Shown: piece after piece, positions 16,973-25,449 of the stretch
Layout: the number at the start of each line of letters is the position of its first letter
How positions within the stretch are numbered: position 1 is the stretch's first letter
NCBI GenBank assembly: GCA_001507425.1
Contig: LMAJ01000012.1
Location: 62,001-126,000, forward strand
DNA from: Flavobacteriaceae bacterium CRH
GTDB lineage: Bacteria > Bacteroidota > Bacteroidia > Flavobacteriales > Flavobacteriaceae
Length of the DNA: 64,000 nt
Direction of reading: 5' to 3'
The notes under the pieces: generated by a model
The model's database searches: none
Told to the model about the DNA's origin: nothing
Seen by the model: only the letters and a program-made list of their open reading frames with translations
Program-made: the position numbers and the translations under genes

Positions 16973-19900
16973 TTATTCAGTTGGAAGATAAATATCAAAA
17001 GTAGCTCCCTGATCTTTTTCTCCTGTGGCGGTAATAATACCGTTATGATTTTCTACGATTTTTTTAACAATAGCAAGTCCAATTCCTGTTCCGTTGTATT
17101 GCTCTCTTCCGTGTAAACGCTGAAAAACTTCGAATATCTTGGCGCTGTATTGCTGATCAAAACCAATACCGTTATCTGAAATACTAATGTGGCAGTAATT
17201 TTTTTCTGGTGATACTATTTTGTTATCGATATCTTCTCCTTTTACTATTATACTTTTAATTTTTATAACAGGCAAAATATCAGGTTTGGTAAATTTAAGT
17301 GAGTTGCTGACCAGATTATATATGAGTTGTCTAAACTGAAACGGAATAATATTTACTTCGCAGGTTTGATCACTGACTACAGCTGCATGTTTTTGTTCTA
17401 TTTCTTCTTTCAGATCTTCTTTTACATCATCAATAATTTCAGAAAGGTTTATTCTTTCAAACACTCTTTCGGCAGTACTGGTTCTGGAGTAAGAAAGCAA
17501 ATCATTGATTAATGTTTGCATTCGTTGTGCTGCATTTTGCATTCTCTGGAATTTATCTTTCCCGATTTCAGATAAATTTTGAGCTTCTCTTTCTATAATT
17601 TGAGTGGCAAAAGTTTGTATTTTTCTTAAAGGTTCCTGCAAATCGTGGCTCGAAATATAAGCAAATGACTGAAGTTCTTTATTCATTTTTTCGAGATCGA
17701 TATTGTTTTGTTCCAGTTCTTTTGTTCGTTCAGTTACTTGTTTTTCAAGTTCATGCGTAAAAGATTTTTCGGTTTCAATATCTGTAAAAGCGCCTACCCA
17801 TTTTATAATCGTATTTTCTTTATTATAAACAGGTTCGCCAATTACAGAATGCCATCTGTAAAAACCTTTTTTGCTTCTAATGCGAACATCGGTTTTGTAA
17901 ATTTTGCCGGTTGCTAAACTATTGCTCCATATTCTTGCGTTTTCTTCATAATCATCAGGATGAATAATGGTTTTCCATTCACTTTCCCCAGTTGGATGTA
18001 CACCTGTAAAATCAAACCATTTACCTGACGCAAACAGAGGATTTCCTTTTTCGTCGGTTTCCCAGATTAATTGAGGAATACTTTCTGTTAGAGAGCGAAA
18101 CTTTTTCTCGCTTTCTTCTATTTTTTTTCTGGCTTCGACTTTTTCAGTAACATCAATAATAGTCATTTTTATTCCGGAAATGCTATTGTTTGTTTCGCGC
18201 ATTGGAGCGTATTCAAAATCGATATAAAATTTATCCTGACCCTCTTCGCCATTTACAAATAAAAAAGATTCCGATTCAGTATGTACTTCGCCTGTTGCAT
18301 AAACCTGATTTATAAGCCTTGCATATTTTTGTTCTTTGAGTTCCGGAAATATCTCAAATATTTTTTTGCCCTGAACATCGCTTTCTTTTTTTCTCCATAT
18401 ATTTTTCAAAAGAGCGGCATTCACTATTTCAATTTCCATATCGGCGCCTCTTAATATCGCTTTTGGTACAGGGGATTGCATGACAAGATTTCTGTATCTC
18501 TTTTCACTTTCTTCTAATATATGCTGATGATTTTTTTCTTCTGTAATATCTCTTACGGTTCCTAATAATCGTTCGGGCTGGTTTTCTGAATCGTAAAAAA
18601 CTTTTCCTTTTGCTTCAACCCAATGTACAGATTGATCATCTCGTATTATTCTGGCTTCGTAATGAATATATCCGGAGGCAATAGCATCTTTAAATGCTTT
18701 TTCGCGAATATGCAAATCATCAGGATGAACATGGGTAAGTAATTGCTGATGTGTTAAATACCTGTCGTCTGTATATCCGGTAATAATTTCGAAATACCTT
18801 CTGGAATATTGTAAATCTTTTGTTTTTAGGGTTAATTCCCAAGTGCCAAGTCCACTGGCTTCAACAATTATATTAAGTCTTTCTTCGTTTAATTCGATTT
18901 TTTTCCGGGCTTCTACTTTTTCTGTTACTTCGGTCACGGTCACCAGTATACCTGAAATTTCTCCATCTTCTTCTTTTAATGGATGATAAAGAAAATCAAA
19001 ATATAAGATTTCCAGCTTACCATTTCGATTTAACGGAATTGGAACTTCGTAGCCGTGATAAGGAATTCCGGTTTTTAAAACACTATCTAAAAGAGCACTA
19101 ACAGATTCTTCTACCTCAGGCAGAGAATCAAATAAAGGTTTGTCTATAAAAGTACTTTCTTGTCTGTCAACTAGTTTAAGATAAGTGTCGTTAGCTATTT
19201 CTGCTATATATTCAGGACCACGCAAAATGGTAATTCCAACAGGAGCCTGTTTTACAGTATTACGAAAACGCTTATCAGCTTCTTCGATTTTTCGCCTTGC
19301 TGCCACTTGTTGTGTGTTATCAAGAACCCAAATTGCAATTTTTGTTACTTTGCCTTCTATGTTTTTAAGCGGGGCGTAGACAAAAGTTACAAATATATTT
19401 TCTTTTTTGCCGTGCCTGATAAGAGTCATTTCTACTTCATTAGCATAAAAAGGAATGCCTTCATCTGCTACTTTTTTTAGATCAGCTTCATAATATTGTT
19501 TTACTTCAGCAAAAGGCTCCCAATAATTCTTGCCTGCAATTTCTTCATACGATTTTCCGGCAACTTCGATAAAACTTTCATTAACAATTTCGCTTACTAA
19601 TGTATCGGCATCCAGTACACAAATTCCGATAGGAGATCGCAATACCATACTTTTTAAATTTTGCTCACTTTCTTCAATTCTTTTCTTGGCTAAATTTAAG
19701 TCCGTAAGGTCGACCCCGGTATTCATAACTCCGTAAATAGTACCATTTACATCGTATAAAGGGGTTAAGCTGTAATTAAAATAATATGTACCTAATTTTC
19801 CATTAACGGTTAAATCCAGTGGGGTATTTTGTGTATGAAAAGATTTTCCTGTTTCAAGAACGGTCTGAATTTGCTCAAAAACCAATTGATTATCAAGTTC

Positions 19901-20956
19901 GGGAACGATATCTCTAAAAGATTTTCCTATAACTTCACGACCTTTTCCCCATATGTCTATAATTGTCTCATTGGCTAGTTCAACGATCATTTCTTTGCCA
20001 ACGTATACAGCAATAGCAAATGGTGCATTATCTACCACAGCCCTTACTTTATGTTCACTTTCTACTACTTTAGAACGTGAAATGACCTGAGCTGTAACTT
20101 CTATAGCAATTGCTACAATACCGGAAATAGTTCCGTCAGTTTCTCTTAGTGCTTCATAAACAAAATTAATATAAGTGTCTTCTATACGGCCATTTCGCGG
20201 AAGCCTTACAAGTTCTTCGTTGGCAATAAATTTTTTACCGGTATTATAAACGTTATCAAGTAAATCGACAAGATATTGGTTTTTTGTTTCGGGCAATGCT
20301 TCAAAAATAGGCCTGTTGTTTACATTTTCGGTTGTAGTGCCCCATAACTGTATCATTTGATCGTTTGCAATTTCTACAATATGATTTTCACCTCTAAAAA
20401 CACACATGGCAATAGGAGCCTGCATGATATTGTTTAAAAATCTTGCATTGCTTTCTTTTAGGGCTTCGGCAGTTTTTTTCTTTTCGGTAGTTTCAATTAC
20501 AGTAACCAAAATTCCGCCAACATCTCCATTTTCTGTTTTTATCGGACTATAAGAAAAATCGAAATAGCATTCTTCTACAAATCCGTTTCGGTTTAAAGGA
20601 ACCATAAAGTCAGGATTACTAACGGCATTTCCTTTTATTACATTATCAAACATTGGACTTATTGTATCCCAAATTTCAGAAAATGTTTCTTTAGAACTAA
20701 TTCCTAAAGCCTGTGGATGCTTATTTAATCCAAGAATCGGACGAAAGCTATCATTGTATATCTGGGTAAAATCTTTGCCCCAGGCAATATACATTCCAAA
20801 CGGATTTTGCAGTACAACAGATACCATTGTGCGAAGACTTTGCGGCCAGTTTTCCGGATCGCCCAAAGAAGTTTTGCTCCAGTCTTTGGCACGAATAAGC
20901 TCGCCCATTTCTCCACCATCAGCTAGAAAATAATACTCATTATTTGTACTGCCCAT
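16973..20956 (-). CDS. Multi-PAS sensor histidine kinase (eight PAS domains)
   Basis: 1327 residues with no membrane helix. The N-terminus has the GEMGELIRAKDWSKTSLG...WPQSLRT element common in flavobacterial PAS kinases. By counting the linker phrases (VTEKVEARKKIEESE and variants) I see eight PAS/PAC units, starting near 1, 165, 305, 430, 560, 690, 815 and 945. A coiled coil follows, then HisKA with H1104 in AYISSHDLQEPLRK, and the ATPase with N box (YNLVSNSLKF), G1 (SDNGIGF) and G2 (GTGIGLAIVKK). The kinase core is the phytochrome-like type. It follows a response-regulator gene by 12 bases. The signal is unknown; it is likely cytoplasmic (redox, light or ligand). Confidence 0.92.
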   Translation of the reverse strand: MGSTNNEYYFLADGGEMGELIRAKDWSKTSLGDPENWPQSLRTMVSVVLQNPFGMYIAWGKDFTQIYNDSFRPILGLNKHPQALGISSKETFSEIWDTISPMFDNVIKGNAVSNPDFMVPLNRNGFVEECYFDFSYSPIKTENGDVGGILVTVIETTEKKKTAEALKESNARFLNNIMQAPIAMCVFRGENHIVEIANDQMIQLWGTTTENVNNRPIFEALPETKNQYLVDLLDNVYNTGKKFIANEELVRLPRNGRIEDTYINFVYEALRETDGTISGIVAIAIEVTAQVISRSKVVESEHKVRAVVDNAPFAIAVYVGKEMIVELANETIIDIWGKGREVIGKSFRDIVPELDNQLVFEQIQTVLETGKSFHTQNTPLDLTVNGKLGTYYFNYSLTPLYDVNGTIYGVMNTGVDLTDLNLAKKRIEESEQNLKSMVLRSPIGICVLDADTLVSEIVNESFIEVAGKSYEEIAGKNYWEPFAEVKQYYEADLKKVADEGIPFYANEVEMTLIRHGKKENIFVTFVYAPLKNIEGKVTKIAIWVLDNTQQVAARRKIEEADKRFRNTVKQAPVGITILRGPEYIAEIANDTYLKLVDRQESTFIDKPLFDSLPEVEESVSALLDSVLKTGIPYHGYEVPIPLNRNGKLEILYFDFLYHPLKEEDGEISGILVTVTEVTEKVEARKKIELNEERLNIIVEASGLGTWELTLKTKDLQYSRRYFEIITGYTDDRYLTHQQLLTHVHPDDLHIREKAFKDAIASGYIHYEARIIRDDQSVHWVEAKGKVFYDSENQPERLLGTVRDITEEKNHQHILEESEKRYRNLVMQSPVPKAILRGADMEIEIVNAALLKNIWRKKESDVQGKKIFEIFPELKEQKYARLINQVYATGEVHTESESFLFVNGEEGQDKFYIDFEYAPMRETNNSISGIKMTIIDVTEKVEARKKIEESEKKFRSLTESIPQLIWETDEKGNPLFASGKWFDFTGVHPTGESEWKTIIHPDDYEENARIWSNSLATGKIYKTDVRIRSKKGFYRWHSVIGEPVYNKENTIIKWVGAFTDIETEKSFTHELEKQVTERTKELEQNNIDLEKMNKELQSFAYISSHDLQEPLRKIQTFATQIIEREAQNLSEIGKDKFQRMQNAAQRMQTLINDLLSYSRTSTAERVFERINLSEIIDDVKEDLKEEIEQKHAAVVSDQTCEVNIIPFQFRQLIYNLVSNSLKFTKPDILPVIKIKSIIVKGEDIDNKIVSPEKNYCHISISDNGIGFDQQYSAKIFEVFQRLHGREQYNGTGIGLAIVKKIVENHNGIITATGEKDQGATFDIYLPTE

Positions 20957-20968
20957 TCAAATATATAT

Positions 20969-21418
20969 TTAGGGTTGAAGTATAAAATGCTCTTTCGTAG
21001 GTTGCTTAAAATTATTTTCGGCAGTTATTGCCAATGCATTTCCGATCACCTTTTTTAATTTAGAAAAATCACCAGGTTTTCGGATATAATATATGGCTCC
21101 TTTTTCGTACATCTTATCAACAATGTTCATGTCTAAAGAAGTAGAAAAAATAATCACCGGAAGATCTTTTAATTCCTGTATTTGTTTAATTTCAGTTAAA
21201 CACTCAATGCCATTTTTTCGGGGCATATTCAGGTCCAGAAAAAGAATGTCAGGAAGATTTTCAGATGGTTTATTTTCCAGAAATTCCATAAGCTGAACAC
21301 CATCATTAACTGTTACAAGAGAAAAAGGAATAAGTAAATCATCAAGTGCTTCTTTAAAAAAAGCGCAATCATCTTCATCATCATCTGCAAGTAATAGGTT
21401 GTATTTGTGGTTATTCAT
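20969..21418 (-). CDS. Single-domain response regulator (Rcp1-like)
   Basis: 149 residues, a receiver domain only. The acidic pocket is ADDDEDD (residues 11-17), the phospho-acceptor is D62 in ILFLDLNMP, the switch Ser/Thr is in IIFSTS and the Lys is in IRKPGD. There is no output domain. It is the first gene of a two-gene operon with the multi-PAS kinase, the same pairing as cyanobacterial Rcp1 with phytochrome-type kinases. It probably acts as a phosphate shuttle or protein-interaction switch. Confidence 0.92.
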   Translation of the reverse strand: MNNHKYNLLLADDDEDDCAFFKEALDDLLIPFSLVTVNDGVQLMEFLENKPSENLPDILFLDLNMPRKNGIECLTEIKQIQELKDLPVIIFSTSLDMNIVDKMYEKGAIYYIRKPGDFSKLKKVIGNALAITAENNFKQPTKEHFILQP

Positions 21419-21946
21419 TTTAGTAAAATAATTTTTAGAAAAGTGGGTTTTATTTAAAATTTACTCACTGTAAAAGGCTTTTTTAACTGCTAAGATAAAA
21501 CTAATTTTATTAGTATTATTCAAGTGCATTTCAATAAGTAAGAATCTCTTGTTTCTTAATGTTTTATCTTTAAATTCGTCTGAAAAATCATCATAACAAA
21601 TTCTCTTGATTTTATTTTCTTTTGTTTACTTTTTTGCAAGTTTTTTCAAAACCTTGCAGGTATTTCGATGAAAAAAAAGCCCTGTAAGATTTAGAAAACC
21701 TTGCAGGACTTTGAAAGCTTCAATATTCTGAAGTCGCTTTACATTTTATTTTTTGAAAATATAAAAAATGAAAACAAGTTTGAAATTAACGCCGCAACCA
21801 TCCAGGATCGCATCCAAAAAAATAAAAAAACAGATTTATTCGGGCAGTTAATGCTGGCTAATATTAAAGTTATAAAGAACGTTGTTGTCAGATTTTGAAG
21901 CAATTGAATTAATAATTTTCTATTGTATAACCGGACAATTCTCATT
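21419..21946. repeat. 528-base gap with two copies of the CCTTGCAGG inverted repeat
   Basis: No gene is supported here. One imperfect copy (21635-21660, TTGCAAG...CCTTGCAGG) and one clearer copy (21681-21707, CCTGTAAG...CCTTGCAGG) belong to the same family as the copies at 42159-42185 and 42267-42293. A 65-codon open frame at 21701-21898 starts inside the repeat and has no other support. Confidence 0.6.
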
Positions 21947-23158
21947 TTAATTCAAATTGATAAGTTGAGGCCCAAATTCTTCGTAGAAAATATTTTTCTG
22001 ATTTACATTTAAATTAAGCAGCGCTTCATATTGGGCTTTAATAAACATTTCAGGACCACAGATATAATATCTGGCTTCGTCTAATAAAATAGAATCTTTG
22101 CATTTATGAAGATTAACGCGACCGTGAATGATTTCGTTAGAAACACTGTGATGCGGTTCTAAAGTATCATAAAATGTAAATGTTTCGAGCCATTTTGCTT
22201 CCTCTTTTAAACTTGAAATCTGATCTTTGAAAGCGTGAACCGATTCGTTTCTACAGCCGTGAATCCAGATTGTCTTTTTATTTTGAATGGAGTTTAAATT
22301 GGTTTCAAGCATGCTTAACATCGGCGTAAGCCCAACGCCGCCGCTGATTAATACCAACGGATTTTTAGAATCTTTTTCTAAATGAAATAGTCCTGCCGGA
22401 GAAGAAATAGAAATAACATCGCCTTCAGCTTTTGAATGCAATGTATGCGAAACCATTCCTGATGGATTTGGCGCAATTCCTGTTTCTTTTTTTACTGAAA
22501 TTCTATAATATTCAGGATTAAAAGTGCTTGACAAACTGTATTGTCTTGGTTGCAAAAGATTTAATTCGGTCACAAAAACCTGAACGCTGATAAACTGGCC
22601 TGAATGAAAATTGGCAATTTCTTTTCCGTCTTCGGGATACAAATAAAAAGATTTAATTTCGGTCGATTCCTGAACAATTTTTTTGATGGTGAATTTTCTC
22701 CAGCCATTCCAGCTTCCGGGTTTAGCAGCATTTTCTTTATATAAATCTTTTTCAAGATCGATCATAATTTGTGCTAACTGATAAAATGCAATCGTCCAGG
22801 CTTCCAGAAGTTCAGGAGTTGCAGTTTCGCCTACAACTTCACCAATAGAAGCTATTAATTGTGTTCCAACGATTTTATATTGGTCGGGCTGAATGTTTAA
22901 ACTTCGGTGTTTGGTTCCAATGCCTTTCAATACGCCAATTAAAACTGACGGATCTTCTATATTTTCGGCGTAAGCCAAAACAGCATTTGCCAGAGCAGAT
23001 TTTTGTCTTCCGTTTGCCTGATTTCCCATATTAAACATATTTCGTAATTCAGGATGATTTTTAAACATTCGGGCATAGAAATAGTTTGTTAGGTCTTCGC
23101 CACTCGCTCGTAAAATTGGAATTGTAGCTTTGATAAGCTCTTTTTGTTGTGGATTCAT
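21947..23158 (-). CDS. hmp: Flavohemoglobin (nitric oxide dioxygenase)
   Basis: 403 residues, full length. The globin domain is about 1-140 with distal Tyr28 (NYFYARMF), proximal His84 (GTKHRS) and the FNMGNQ motif. The FAD-binding domain (about 150-260) has RQYSLSS, and the NAD domain has SGGVGLTPMLSML. It converts NO plus O2 to nitrate with NADH in the cytoplasm, protecting against nitrosative stress. It is monocistronic and divergent from a hydrolase gene. A Crp/Fnr-type palindrome centred near -41 of its predicted promoter suggests activation by a Crp/Fnr-family protein. Confidence 0.96.
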   Translation of the reverse strand: MNPQQKELIKATIPILRASGEDLTNYFYARMFKNHPELRNMFNMGNQANGRQKSALANAVLAYAENIEDPSVLIGVLKGIGTKHRSLNIQPDQYKIVGTQLIASIGEVVGETATPELLEAWTIAFYQLAQIMIDLEKDLYKENAAKPGSWNGWRKFTIKKIVQESTEIKSFYLYPEDGKEIANFHSGQFISVQVFVTELNLLQPRQYSLSSTFNPEYYRISVKKETGIAPNPSGMVSHTLHSKAEGDVISISSPAGLFHLEKDSKNPLVLISGGVGLTPMLSMLETNLNSIQNKKTIWIHGCRNESVHAFKDQISSLKEEAKWLETFTFYDTLEPHHSVSNEIIHGRVNLHKCKDSILLDEARYYICGPEMFIKAQYEALLNLNVNQKNIFYEEFGPQLINLN

Positions 23159-23232
23159 CTTGTGATAATTATAATTTGATTAGGATAAAATTTGAATTCT
23201 CAAGAAATAAAGTGTCTCAGAATTTATATCCA

Positions 23233-23279
23233 CAAATTTAATTAAGCGATAAAGCCTCATTTTATGACTCAAATCATAA
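23233..23279 (-). promoter_or_regulatory. hmp promoter with Crp/Fnr-type palindrome at about -41
   Basis: On the - strand TAAATTTG (23240-23233) is an exact -7 match, with no TTG at normal distance. TTATGA-N6-TCATAA (23262-23279) has perfect 6-base arms and the TGA-N6-TCA geometry of Crp/Fnr sites. Its centre is 34 bases from the -7 box centre, i.e. about -41 from the predicted transcription start, the class II activator position. Confidence 0.55.
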
Positions 23280-23338
23280 GAATCAAAAAAATCATTTTTA
23301 AATAGAAGCGACTCAATTAAACCAAAATTTTTAAACAT

Positions 23339-23385
23339 AAATTACCTTAAGGTAATTTCGTCTGTTTTCTTTCGCCTCAATTTTG
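23339..23385 (+). promoter_or_regulatory. Hydrolase promoter with 20-bp perfect palindrome at about -40
   Basis: AAATTACCTTAAGGTAATTT (23339-23358) is perfectly self-complementary. CAATTTTG at 23378-23385 is one mismatch from TANNTTTG, and the palindrome centre lies 33 bases upstream of it (about -40). This is a candidate operator of a dimeric regulator for the rightward genes. Confidence 0.45.
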
Positions 23386-23403
23386 CACTATAAAATTAGA
23401 GAT

Positions 23404-24243
23404 ATGAAAAAAATTAATGACACATTCAGAAAGAACTTTTTAAAAGTTTTATTGTTAACAATCGTATTGGCGGGATTTGCTTCCTGCGATAATGATGATA
23501 AAGAAGATACCAATAGCAAAACCTTTGTTTTAGTACATGGTTCCTGGCAGGCATCTTTTGTTTGGGATGAAGTAAAACAGCAATTAGAAAAAGAAGGGCA
23601 TCATGTAATTGCGGTAGAATTGCAGGCACATGGCCAGGATAAATCTCCTTTGAGTGAAGCTACTTTAGAGAATTATGTAAACCGTGTAAAAGCAGCTATT
23701 AGTAAAGTTGATGGCAAAGTTATTTTGGTCGGGCATAGTTTAGGCGGTGCGATAATTACGCAAACGGCAACACAAGTTCCGGACAAAATTGAAAAACTGG
23801 TGTATATTGCAGGCTTTATTCCCGGAAACGGAAAATCGCTTTTTGATCTTTCTTCAACAGATTCAGGATCTGATATTATGCCTCCGGCGATTGAGTTTTC
23901 TGCAGATATGACAACGGCTAATTTCTCAAATCCCGAAGTAAATATTCCGAAGATTTTTTGCCATGATTGTTCAGAAGAGCAAAAAGCTTTATTGGTAAAA
24001 AACTTAATAGCAGAACCAATAGGACCTCACGGAACTCCGCTAAAATATGATCCGGCAGTATTTGCGAAACTAGATAAATATTATATTTATACTACAGAAG
24101 ATCATGCTATTAGTTATGCATTTCAACAAAAAATGGTGCAGGAGGCAGGCGTTACCAAAACATTTACGATAAAATCGAGCCACAGTCCGTTTTTATCAAA
24201 ACCAAATGAAGTTTCATCAATTTTAAACAACTTAACAAAATAA
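23404..24243 (+). CDS. Alpha/beta-hydrolase lipoprotein (esterase-like)
   Basis: 279 residues from the ATG at 23404; the in-frame TTG at 23383 lies inside the promoter. The lipobox is FASC (Cys about 27), followed by CDNDDKEDT, an acidic run like the surface-export signal. The hydrolase fold shows the oxyanion segment LVHGSWQASFVWDEV, the nucleophile elbow GHSLGG (Ser) and a C-terminal His in SSHSPFLSKP. It resembles the plant methylesterase/MKS-like group of small-ester hydrolases. It is probably anchored on the outer membrane. It is followed after two bases by the peroxiredoxin gene. Confidence 0.88.
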   Translation: MKKINDTFRKNFLKVLLLTIVLAGFASCDNDDKEDTNSKTFVLVHGSWQASFVWDEVKQQLEKEGHHVIAVELQAHGQDKSPLSEATLENYVNRVKAAISKVDGKVILVGHSLGGAIITQTATQVPDKIEKLVYIAGFIPGNGKSLFDLSSTDSGSDIMPPAIEFSADMTTANFSNPEVNIPKIFCHDCSEEQKALLVKNLIAEPIGPHGTPLKYDPAVFAKLDKYYIYTTEDHAISYAFQQKMVQEAGVTKTFTIKSSHSPFLSKPNEVSSILNNLTK

Positions 24244-24245
24244 TC

Positions 24246-24704
24246 ATGATACAAGAATTAAAAGTAGGAGATAAGATTCCGTTTTTTAGCCTGCAAGATC
24301 AAAATGGAAATAACTTTAATAGTGCAACAGATTTAATTGGGATTACAACTGTAATTTATTTTTATCCAAAAGATGAAAGTGGTGTTTGTACAAAAGAAGC
24401 CTGTGCGTTTCGCGATAGTTATCAGGATTTTACTGATGCCGGTATACAAGTTCTTGGTATTAATGCTGCCGGAATTGAAAGCCATAAAAGTTTTGCCGAA
24501 AAAAACAGATTGCCTTTTAAATTATTAAGCGATCCGGGCAATAAAGTAATTAAGCAATTTGGTGTTAAAAATGCTTTGTTTTTAACGGGTAGAGAAACAT
24601 TTATTGTTAATGAAGAAGGCGTTGTGGTACACAAATTTAGAGACTTTTTTAAAGGTGCAGCGCACGCCAAAGAAGTGCTTCAGTTTTTAAAACCCGTAAA
24701 GTAA
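24246..24704 (+). CDS. bcp: Peroxiredoxin of the Bcp/PrxQ type
   Basis: 152 residues, thioredoxin fold. The peroxidatic Cys48 and resolving Cys53 are in YPKDESGVCTKEACAFRD, the CX4C spacing of alpha-type Bcp/PrxQ. It reduces H2O2 and organic hydroperoxides in the cytoplasm using thioredoxin. It starts two bases after the hydrolase stop, so it is co-transcribed with it. With the divergent flavohemoglobin the surroundings suggest an oxidative/nitrosative stress cluster. Confidence 0.92.
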   Translation: MIQELKVGDKIPFFSLQDQNGNNFNSATDLIGITTVIYFYPKDESGVCTKEACAFRDSYQDFTDAGIQVLGINAAGIESHKSFAEKNRLPFKLLSDPGNKVIKQFGVKNALFLTGRETFIVNEEGVVVHKFRDFFKGAAHAKEVLQFLKPVK

Positions 24705-24743
24705 TTCTAATTTCAGTATGTTTGGTAAAAAAATGATTTAGAC

Positions 24744-24776
24744 AGCTTTGTCAAAGTTTAAAACTTTGACAAAGCT
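24744..24776. repeat. 33-bp near-perfect palindrome (CTTTGTCAAAG family)
   Basis: Two perfect 16-base arms (AGCTTTGTCAAAGTTT and its reverse complement) flank one central base. It is 40 bases after bcp and could work as a terminator hairpin, but no T-tract follows. A shorter relative, AAACTTTGTCAAAGTTT, occurs at 42212-42228, so it is probably a dispersed repeat. Confidence 0.7.
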
Positions 24777-24858
24777 TAAGATAAAAAGATTTACCCTAAC
24801 GAAGTTAATTTCATAATTTTAAGCCCGATATAGTTTATATTGGGCTTACTTTGTTATT

Positions 24859-25440
24859 ATGGATGATAAAAAAATATTGGTAGATTTTTTAAACCACTTT
24901 TCAGGACTTTCAGAGATTGATTTTCAAAAAGGAAATCCGTATTGGTATACGAGGACTTTTAAAAAAGGCGAGTTTTTTAATATGCAGAGTTTTGTATGTT
25001 CTGATCTTGGTTTTATAAAAAGTGGACTTTTTAGAATATATTATTTTGATGAAGAAGCGATGGAAGATAGAAACATGTTTTTCTTTGCAGAAGGGCAGTT
25101 TATTGTTTCTTTTGCGAGTTTTATATACCAGCATCCTTGCATTTATTACATTGAAGCCCTTGAAGATGCTGAGGTTTATGCCATAAAATATAAAGACCTG
25201 AAAGAGCTTTATGCCGTAAATAATGGCTGGGCAAACATGGGAAGAATTTTGGCCGAATTATTTTTTATCTACGCGCAATTGAGAATGGAAGCCTTGCTTT
25301 TTAATAATGTCGAACAGCGTTATATAAAATTGCAAAAAGACCAGCCTCAGATTCTACAGCGTGTTGCACTTTTTCATATTGCGTCTTACTTAGGCATTAC
25401 AAGCCAATCTTTAAGCAGGATTAGAAAACGACTTGGATAA
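24859..25440 (+). CDS. Crp/Fnr family transcriptional regulator
   Basis: 193 residues. The N-terminal cyclic-nucleotide-binding-like beta-roll spans about 20-120 (FKKGEFFNMQSF, then DRNMFFFAEGQFIVSFASF); the C-terminal HTH is QRVALFHIASYLGITSQSLSRIRKRLG. No Cys cluster for an Fe-S centre is seen, so it is not a classical Fnr. It lies about 150 bases after bcp in the same direction. It is a plausible, unproven, binder of the palindromes between hmp and the hydrolase gene. Confidence 0.88.
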   Translation: MDDKKILVDFLNHFSGLSEIDFQKGNPYWYTRTFKKGEFFNMQSFVCSDLGFIKSGLFRIYYFDEEAMEDRNMFFFAEGQFIVSFASFIYQHPCIYYIEALEDAEVYAIKYKDLKELYAVNNGWANMGRILAELFFIYAQLRMEALLFNNVEQRYIKLQKDQPQILQRVALFHIASYLGITSQSLSRIRKRLG

Positions 25441-25449
25441 AATTTATAA

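Noticed and set aside
21701..21898. A 65-codon open frame on the + strand
   Set aside because: It begins inside a repeat copy, has no signal, domain or promoter, and overlaps an opposing open frame. It is probably chance.
24744..24776. 33-bp palindrome as terminator of the hydrolase-bcp operon
   Set aside because: No T-tract follows on either side and a related copy occurs elsewhere, so a dispersed repeat is the better reading, though it may still stop or stabilise transcripts.
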